Below, in pieces: positions 6,365 through 10,279 of a DNA stretch of 10,279 nucleotides. Within the stretch, counting starts at the first letter, position 1, and every line of letters starts with the position of its first letter. Source of the stretch: Thermoplasmatota archaeon (GTDB taxonomy: Archaea; Thermoplasmatota; E2; DHVEG-1); assembly GCA_030612095.1 (NCBI GenBank), contig JAUWOO010000059.1, positions 1 through 10,279 on the forward strand. The letters run 5' to 3'. The notes beneath the pieces were generated by a model, which made no database searches, was not told the DNA's origin, and saw nothing but the letters and a program-made list of their open reading frames with translations. The position numbers were made by a program, and so were the translations under genes.

Positions 6365-6609
6365 ATGAAAATTTATGTGAGAAACTGTATAGGATATAAA
6401 AAGGAGTAAATAAAATGAAAGAAGATTGGAGAATACCAGATAGAATCCTGCAGATACAAAAATCTGCAATCCATGAAATGACAAGATTATCAAAGGAAAT
6501 AGAGGATGCTGCATTTTTATCCTGGGCGAAGCCAACTTCTGATACACCAGAACATATCAAAGAGGCAACCATTACTGCAATAAAGAAGGAATTGGTAGGC
6601 GGTTATTCC
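6365..6609 (+). repeat. Direct repeat R2, first copy (methyltransferase scrap plus aminotransferase start)
   Basis: Bases 6368-6609 align without gaps to 9340-9581; I count about 29 differences in 242 bases (22 in the 195 coding bases from the ATG). The first 45 bases read M-KIYVRNC and match the last codons of the truncated methyltransferase reading frame at 9334-9363. The next part carries the ribosome-binding site and first 65 codons of the aminotransferase. Similarity stops sharply at 6609/6610. Confidence 0.9.
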
Positions 6610-6645
6610 AATCAAATGCATAACGCTCTTTATATGAGAAAATAA
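6415..6645 (+). pseudogene. Truncated aminotransferase, N-terminal fragment only
   Basis: This 76-codon frame duplicates the first 65 codons of the aminotransferase gene at 9387 (MKEDWRI..., SWAKPTSDTPEHIKEA, VGGYS), then departs after the TCC at 6607-6609 into 11 unrelated codons and a TAA. It keeps a ribosome-binding site (AAAAAGGAG, 6398-6406) and could still be translated, but it has no PLP lysine, no NP.G motif and no large domain, so it cannot be a functional transaminase. The break point is the left edge of the purF-containing island. Substitutions from the full copy include many third-position changes, which suggests it was under selection for some time after duplication. Confidence 0.85.
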
Positions 6646-6651
6646 TGAGTT

Positions 6652-8085
6652 CTATTTGGTTTCATATGCACGTATGCCTAGTCTATCTTTTTTGAAGAGT
6701 CCTATAACATCCTCTTGCATTTCATTAGGGTATCCATCTGGGAAGTCAATGCAGCCTCTGCAGATGCCGAACCCTATTGCTTTTCTAAGTCCGTCTATGC
6801 TATTATATGCTAGTGAGTCTGCGCCGATTTCTTTTGCTATTTGCTCCCATGTTTTAATGTTACCTTCTTTGTCTCGTGCAATGAATTCTTTTTTACTTCG
6901 CATATCAATACCTAGGTAGCAGGGGGCGATAAGTGGAGGGCAACCAATTCTCACATGGGTTTCTTGGGCACCAGCGCTTTTAAGCCCTGCTATCAATTTA
7001 CGAATGTTCGTCCCACGGACTATTGAATCATCAATTAAAACAACACGTTTACCGTCAAGAACCGAACGGAGATACGAAAGCCCTTCTTCAACAACTTTAT
7101 CTCTGCTTTCCTGCGTCTGCTGTATAAATGAACGCTCATCCTTATCTTTCATGATCCCCTCATCAATTGGTATTCCGGATTTCCGTGAATACCCAGTTGC
7201 ATAATGACGTCCTGATTCGGGAACCGGGACAACAATATCTGCCTCAATAGGATAATTCTTTGCGAGTAGACGCCCTATTGCATCACGTACTTTATGTACT
7301 GATCGACCGTTTATACGTGAATCAGGTTTTGCAAAATATACAAATTCAAACATACAAGGTAGTTCTGGTTTTTTTATTATCTGCTTTTCGTAGATATTCC
7401 CTTTGGTATCAATTATAACTACTGAACCACCTGGGATATCTTTAACGTATTCGAAATTAGTTTTCTTAAAAACTCGCGTCTCTGAAGTAAGACAATACAG
7501 TCCATTGCCTTTCCCCAGCACCAATGGCCGGATTTTGTATGGATCCGTCATTGCAAAAAGAAAAGGGTTGTCACTAGAATCTGCAAGAAATAGTGCAGAA
7601 TAGCTACCTTTTACCTTATTCATAACATCCATACATGCTTTAAAAATCGTATCGGCATTAACTTCTTTCTTAAACAGATTATCTGCCATTGGTAAAAGGA
7701 GCCCTTGGATGTCGCAATCAGTTCTTGACCCCCGTTTAGTCATTTTTGATATCTCAGAAGAATTATAGACATTGCCATTGTGAACAGCTGAAATAAAAGG
7801 ATTTACAAGATATTCTGGTTGCGCGTTTCTTTTCAATGATTCTACATCATCCATTCCTGCAGTTGAATATCGGGTGTGACCAATACCTACATTCCCAGGA
7901 GTGTCAATCTTTTTTTCATCATTAAAAACATCCCTTACAAGACCTGCATTCTTGGTAACATGAATGTTTCCATCATACGTAAGCTTACCAGCAGATGATT
8001 GACCACGATGTTGGATAGCAAACAAACTATGATAAATCAGGTGTGAAACTGGCTTTCCTCCAATAATCCCAACAATACCACACAT
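6652..8085 (-). CDS. purF: Amidophosphoribosyltransferase (glutamine PRPP amidotransferase)
   Basis: The 477-residue enzyme class makes 5-phosphoribosylamine from PRPP and glutamine, the first step of purine synthesis. It has an N-terminal Ntn glutaminase domain with nucleophile Cys2 exposed after Met removal (MCGIVGI), HRGQ at 26-29, HNGN (102-105) and Asp124. The C-terminal phosphoribosyltransferase domain has the PRPP loop VVLIDDSIVRGTN (348-360). Cys244, Cys389 (or 382), Cys442 and Cys445 match the 4Fe-4S ligands of the Bacillus-type enzyme. There is no long propeptide. It stands alone, opposite to all neighbours and away from other pur genes, and has QHRGQSSAGK where most PurF have QHRGQESAGI, so it may be a divergent paralogue. 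Its stop nearly abuts the truncated aminotransferase. No Shine-Dalgarno is visible upstream of the start. Confidence 0.9.
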   Translation of the reverse strand: MCGIVGIIGGKPVSHLIYHSLFAIQHRGQSSAGKLTYDGNIHVTKNAGLVRDVFNDEKKIDTPGNVGIGHTRYSTAGMDDVESLKRNAQPEYLVNPFISAVHNGNVYNSSEISKMTKRGSRTDCDIQGLLLPMADNLFKKEVNADTIFKACMDVMNKVKGSYSALFLADSSDNPFLFAMTDPYKIRPLVLGKGNGLYCLTSETRVFKKTNFEYVKDIPGGSVVIIDTKGNIYEKQIIKKPELPCMFEFVYFAKPDSRINGRSVHKVRDAIGRLLAKNYPIEADIVVPVPESGRHYATGYSRKSGIPIDEGIMKDKDERSFIQQTQESRDKVVEEGLSYLRSVLDGKRVVLIDDSIVRGTNIRKLIAGLKSAGAQETHVRIGCPPLIAPCYLGIDMRSKKEFIARDKEGNIKTWEQIAKEIGADSLAYNSIDGLRKAIGFGICRGCIDFPDGYPNEMQEDVIGLFKKDRLGIRAYETK

Positions 8086-8522
8086 TGTAAAATAAGGAAT
8101 GAAAAGGCAATATTTATAGATTTTTTGTCATCTAGAAGAAAAATTTACCATTCTTAAACCATTTCATCATCCGTATATGCTTCTCTGCGCTTACTGAAAG
8201 CACACATCATATCTCAGTGGAGATTCGATTTGTTTTTGCTTCCAGTCTCTGGATAGCTGCTGCCAACCGCTAGGTGAATAGTGCCTCTAATTTTTTTCGT
8301 CAAACAAAGTGTTTTTTGTATACTTTTTAATGCCATAATTAGTACCAAAAGCGAATTACCCGATCCTTTGTCCATATCAAGCATGACTTTGAGTCTATTG
8401 ATACTTTGAATTTTTAGTATGCCAATAGTTTATTTGTAATTAAAACTGCTATTGAGATATTTCTAAATAATTACATGGTAAAAGAATGATTTTTGTAATA
8501 TTTACTACAGTAATTCTTATAA
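8086..8522. other. Gene-poor stretch upstream of purF
   Basis: About 440 bases with no gene I can support. The right part is very AT-rich, while 8165-8285 is noticeably less so. It holds a perfect short hairpin, ATCTC (8211-8215) with GAGAT (8220-8224) around AGTG, and another, CCAG (8243-8246) with CTGG (8250-8253). On the - strand there are short protein-like open frames, notably 8429-8214 and 8286-8191, with no ribosome-binding site and in different frames. No purine, ZTP or T-box signature was recognised. It may be the purF leader, the remnant of a mobile element or lost gene, or both. Confidence 0.5.
8113..8118 (-). promoter_or_regulatory. Possible -10 element for purF
   Basis: TATAAA on the - strand (8118 to 8113) lies about 28 bases before the purF ATG. 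The -35 position (TTCTTC at 17 bases) is a poor match. If used, the transcript leader would be only about 20 bases long and without a Shine-Dalgarno sequence. An alternative is TTGACG (8303-8298) followed after 17 bases by TATTCA (8280-8275), a good -35 with a weak -10, giving a leader of about 180 bases. Confidence 0.25.
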
Positions 8523-8649
8523 AGCGGCTCTCTCTTTTGACTTTGAGGGAAAAGCATACGTTAGGAATCCTAATTTAATTATTTACTGCGTCCGAAAAGC
8601 AGTTGACAAATGTCCATCTAATGCAATAACATTGGAGAAGAAGATATAG
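8523..8649 (+). pseudogene. Truncated ferredoxin, C-terminal tail only
   Basis: The frame ending TAG at 8647-8649 reads AALSFDFEGKAYVRNP then, with the remote cysteine, DKCPSNAI, matching residues about 19-60 of the ferredoxin at 3897-4079. The CxxCxxC cluster motif and start are missing. Upstream of about 8523 the similarity ends and the frame is closed by TAA at 8479-8481. Without three of four cluster ligands it cannot be a ferredoxin. Its SFDFEGKAYV is closer to ordinary ferredoxins than the FRVGNNGKEYA of the complete copy, so the tail may come from the better-preserved parent. Confidence 0.8.
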
Positions 8650-8739
8650 ACAAAAACCCATAGCTGAAATTGCTCCTTGTATTGGAGAATGCAGAAAAAA
8701 TATAGGATAAGGTGCATTAAAATTAGAAGGGGGAGAATA
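8548..8739 (+). repeat. Direct repeat R1, second copy
   Basis: Partner of 3978-4168 (15 differences in the 102 coding bases, one single-base indel in the spacer). Its left edge is fuzzy: AGCGG at 8523 may match 3951 if a 2-base length difference is allowed. The right edge is the purine-rich stretch AGAAGGGGGAGAATA that serves as ribosome-binding site for the CGGC gene. The conserved hairpin is at 8677-8694. Confidence 0.9.
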
Positions 8740-8742
8740 GTG

Positions 8743-9192
8743 GTGAAAAACAAAATTAAAATTGGAATTATTATCTGTGACCGTTATCGTATGTGCGCTG
8801 GAGGAAAATGTATAAGATCGTTCCAGAACAGAGAAGGGGCTTTTAGTACTTATAAGGGGAATACGGAATTGGAATTAGTTGGATATACTACCTGTGGCGG
8901 TTGTCCTGGTGGAAACATTGAATATGCTCCTGAGGAAATGGTAAAGAATGGAGCGCAAGTCATTCACCTTGCCACTGGTTTGATTGTCGGGTATCCCCCA
9001 TGTCCTTATGTAATATATTTTCATGACTTCATTAATGCAAAATATGGGGTAAAAGTAGTTATTGGAACGCATCCAATCCCTCAGAAATACTATAATGTGC
9101 ATGCAAAGTTGGGGACATGGAACTCTTCAAAGTGGAAAGAAATTATTCAGCCAATATTAACGAGTGAGAAAACTCGGTTATCTTATGATTGA
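8743..9192 (+). CDS. CGGC-domain protein (predicted metal-binding)
   Basis: The 149-residue cytoplasmic protein carries the hallmark CGGC at residues 51-54, followed by PGGN, of the CGGC-domain family (predicted metal-binding, COG5561-like), whose function is not established. Further cysteines are Cys12, Cys18 (RMCAGGKC), Cys23 and one in GYPPCPYV; GTHP and YYNVH add histidines. I choose GTG 8743, about 7 bases after AAGGGGGAG; GTG 8740 is the alternative. The frame continues upstream to a TTG at 8677, but that part lies in repeat R1 over the conserved hairpin and is unlikely to be coding. It replaces, in this version of the locus, the kinase/HisC pair that follows R1 at 4269. A methyltransferase fragment follows after 9 bases. 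Confidence 0.82.
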   Translation: MKNKIKIGIIICDRYRMCAGGKCIRSFQNREGAFSTYKGNTELELVGYTTCGGCPGGNIEYAPEEMVKNGAQVIHLATGLIVGYPPCPYVIYFHDFINAKYGVKVVIGTHPIPQKYYNVHAKLGTWNSSKWKEIIQPILTSEKTRLSYD

Positions 9193-9201
9193 TGTACAGA
9201 T

Positions 9202-9366
9202 ATGAAAAAATGGATGGATATGAAGGGTGAAATATTTCTTAGAGATATTGGAATGAAGGGAAATCAATCGATCCTCGATTTTGGCTATGGATTAGGTAAT
9301 TATACAATACTTGCGGCAGTAGTTGCTGGGCAAATGGGAAAAGTTTATGTTAGAAATTGTATGTGA
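9202..9366 (+). pseudogene. Truncated class I SAM-dependent methyltransferase, N-terminal fragment
   Basis: This 54-codon frame, too short for most gene callers, reads ILDFGYGLGNYTI at residues 24-36, which is the SAM-binding motif I of class I methyltransferases (usual form LDFGCGPGNYTIPAA), then AAVVAGQMGKVY where the second strand begins. It stops at TGA 9364 just after GKVYV, well before motifs II-IV, so only roughly a quarter of a typical domain is present. The break lies at the edge of repeat R2, whose first copy carries the same KVYVRNC-like scrap at 6365. The short spacing to the CGGC gene suggests the two were once co-transcribed. No catalytic function is expected. Confidence 0.75.
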
Positions 9367-9581
9367 TATAAAAAGGAGGAAACAAAATGAAAGAAGATTG
9401 GAGAATATCAGATAGGGTTTTGCAGATACAAAAATCTGCAATCCATGAAATGACAAGATTGTCGAAAGAAATAGAGGATGTCTCATTTTTATCCTGGGCT
9501 AAGCCAACTTCTGATACACCAGAACATATCAAAGAAGCAGCCGTTACTTCAATAAGAGAAGGATTGGTAGGCGGGTATTCC
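9334..9581 (+). repeat. Direct repeat R2, second copy
   Basis: Partner of 6365-6609: gapless from 9340 to 9581 at about 88% identity. It spans the last codons of the methyltransferase fragment, the spacer with ribosome-binding site, and the first 65 codons of the aminotransferase. In this copy the aminotransferase frame continues normally past 9581. Confidence 0.9.
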
Positions 9582-10279
9582 GAAAATGCTGGTTTACTAG
9601 AGTTACGAAAAGAGATATCCAAGAAACTAAAAAAAGATAACAATATAGACGCTGATACTTCTCAACTACTGGTCACAATCGGTGCTGTTGAAGGATTATC
9701 TGCAGCGATTATGGCATTGGTTGATCCAGGTGATGAGGTTATTTTACCATCCCCAACTTATTCTACCCATATCCGCCAAGTTATTCTTGCCTCTGGAAAG
9801 CCTGTCCTTGTTCCAACGATTGAAGAAGAAGGATTTAACTTAGATATTGATGCTATCAGAGATGCAGTAACTCCTAAGACAAAGGCTATTATGTATTGCT
9901 CTCCAAGCAATCCTGCCGGCGCTGTCTTCTCTGAGAAATCTCTTCGTCAGTTGGCCGATATTGTCTTAGAAAACGACTTAATGGTCATTACAGATGAGGC
10001 CTATGAATATTTTACGTATGATGGCCATAAACATTTTAGTATAGCTTCAATTCCAGAAATGAAAAGGAACGCGGTCAGCTGTTTTACTTTTACGAAAAGC
10101 TACGCGATGACAGGTTGGAGAATCGGCTATCTGCATACAGATGAAACACTGATTCCACAAATTAGTAAAGCACATATTCCTTTTGCCATTTGCGCCACGG
10201 TAGTTTCTCAATATGCAGCACTTGCAGCATTGCAAGGTTCCCAAGATTGTATTGCAAAATTCAGAGAGCACTACCTTTC
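9387..10279 (+). CDS. PLP-dependent aminotransferase, class I/II, 3' end beyond the window
   Basis: The frame is open for 297 codons from ATG 9387 to the window end, with a strong AAAAAGGAGG at 9370-9379. It is a fold-type I aminotransferase resembling the aspartate-aminotransferase/MalY-like group: GGYSENAGLLELRKEI, TIGAVEGLSAAIMALVDPGDEV, PTYSTH, SNPAG around Asn175, Asp203 in TDEAYEYF, and Lys237 in FTKSYAMTGWRIGY as the Schiff-base lysine. About 90-100 residues are probably missing on the right. The amino donor/acceptor cannot be told from sequence. Its first 65 codons are duplicated at 6415 in the truncated copy. It lies after the CGGC and methyltransferase genes in the same direction and may share their transcript. 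Confidence 0.9.
   Translation, partial: MKEDWRISDRVLQIQKSAIHEMTRLSKEIEDVSFLSWAKPTSDTPEHIKEAAVTSIREGLVGGYSENAGLLELRKEISKKLKKDNNIDADTSQLLVTIGAVEGLSAAIMALVDPGDEVILPSPTYSTHIRQVILASGKPVLVPTIEEEGFNLDIDAIRDAVTPKTKAIMYCSPSNPAGAVFSEKSLRQLADIVLENDLMVITDEAYEYFTYDGHKHFSIASIPEMKRNAVSCFTFTKSYAMTGWRIGYLHTDETLIPQISKAHIPFAICATVVSQYAALAALQGSQDCIAKFREHYL

Noticed and set aside
8086..8340. Purine riboswitch or other known riboswitch upstream of purF
   Set aside because: I could not find the conserved purine-aptamer loops, the ZTP motif or T-box bulge in the - strand leader; only short local hairpins are seen.
8677..8742. Upstream in-frame TTG start extending the CGGC protein by 22 codons
   Set aside because: The extension lies in repeat R1 spacer, over the conserved hairpin, and the first copy of that spacer is not open in the same frame. 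A strong ribosome-binding site precedes GTG 8743.

Overview
The window looks like chromosomal DNA of a low-GC, anaerobic Firmicute, most likely a clostridium. The DNA is AT-rich, the clearest ribosome-binding sites are AGGAGG-type, 4Fe-4S motifs are unusually dense, and the PurF homologue carries the cysteines of the Bacillus-type iron-sulfur enzyme. I cannot name a species.

Bases 98-3631 read as one cofactor/cluster-assembly operon on the + strand. It holds two small NifX/NifB-type (dinitrogenase iron-molybdenum cofactor domain) proteins, two MinD/ParA-like ATPases each with an inserted double 4Fe-4S ferredoxin domain, an IscU/NifU-type scaffold, and a DtxR/MntR-type metal-responsive regulator. 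Three junctions are 4-base ATGA overlaps, which implies translational coupling. Similar NifX plus MinD-ferredoxin sets are known from anaerobes, including the orange-protein (ORP) locus of Desulfovibrio. Adding a scaffold and a metal sensor suggests a self-contained system for building or loading an Fe-S or mixed-metal cluster; the substrate is unknown.

Bases 3698-6645 hold a small ORF, an out-of-frame 4Fe-4S ferredoxin with no canonical start, an ATP-NAD-kinase-like gene overlapping a HisC-like aminotransferase gene, and a truncated start of another aminotransferase. Bases 8523-10279 hold a truncated tail of a ferredoxin, a CGGC-domain gene, the first third or less of a methyltransferase gene, and a full-looking aminotransferase gene that runs off the window. 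The two stretches share diverged direct repeats at both flanks: ferredoxin tail plus downstream spacer (about 85% identical in the coding part) and a methyltransferase scrap plus aminotransferase start (about 88%). The genes between the flanks differ. This is the most unusual structure in the window: two versions of one locus with swapped interiors, each decayed at the opposite end.

Between the two versions, on the - strand, lies a purF-type amidophosphoribosyltransferase gene with about 430 bases of upstream sequence that contains no convincing gene but does contain protein-like broken frames. No tRNA, rRNA, CRISPR array or intact insertion sequence was seen.
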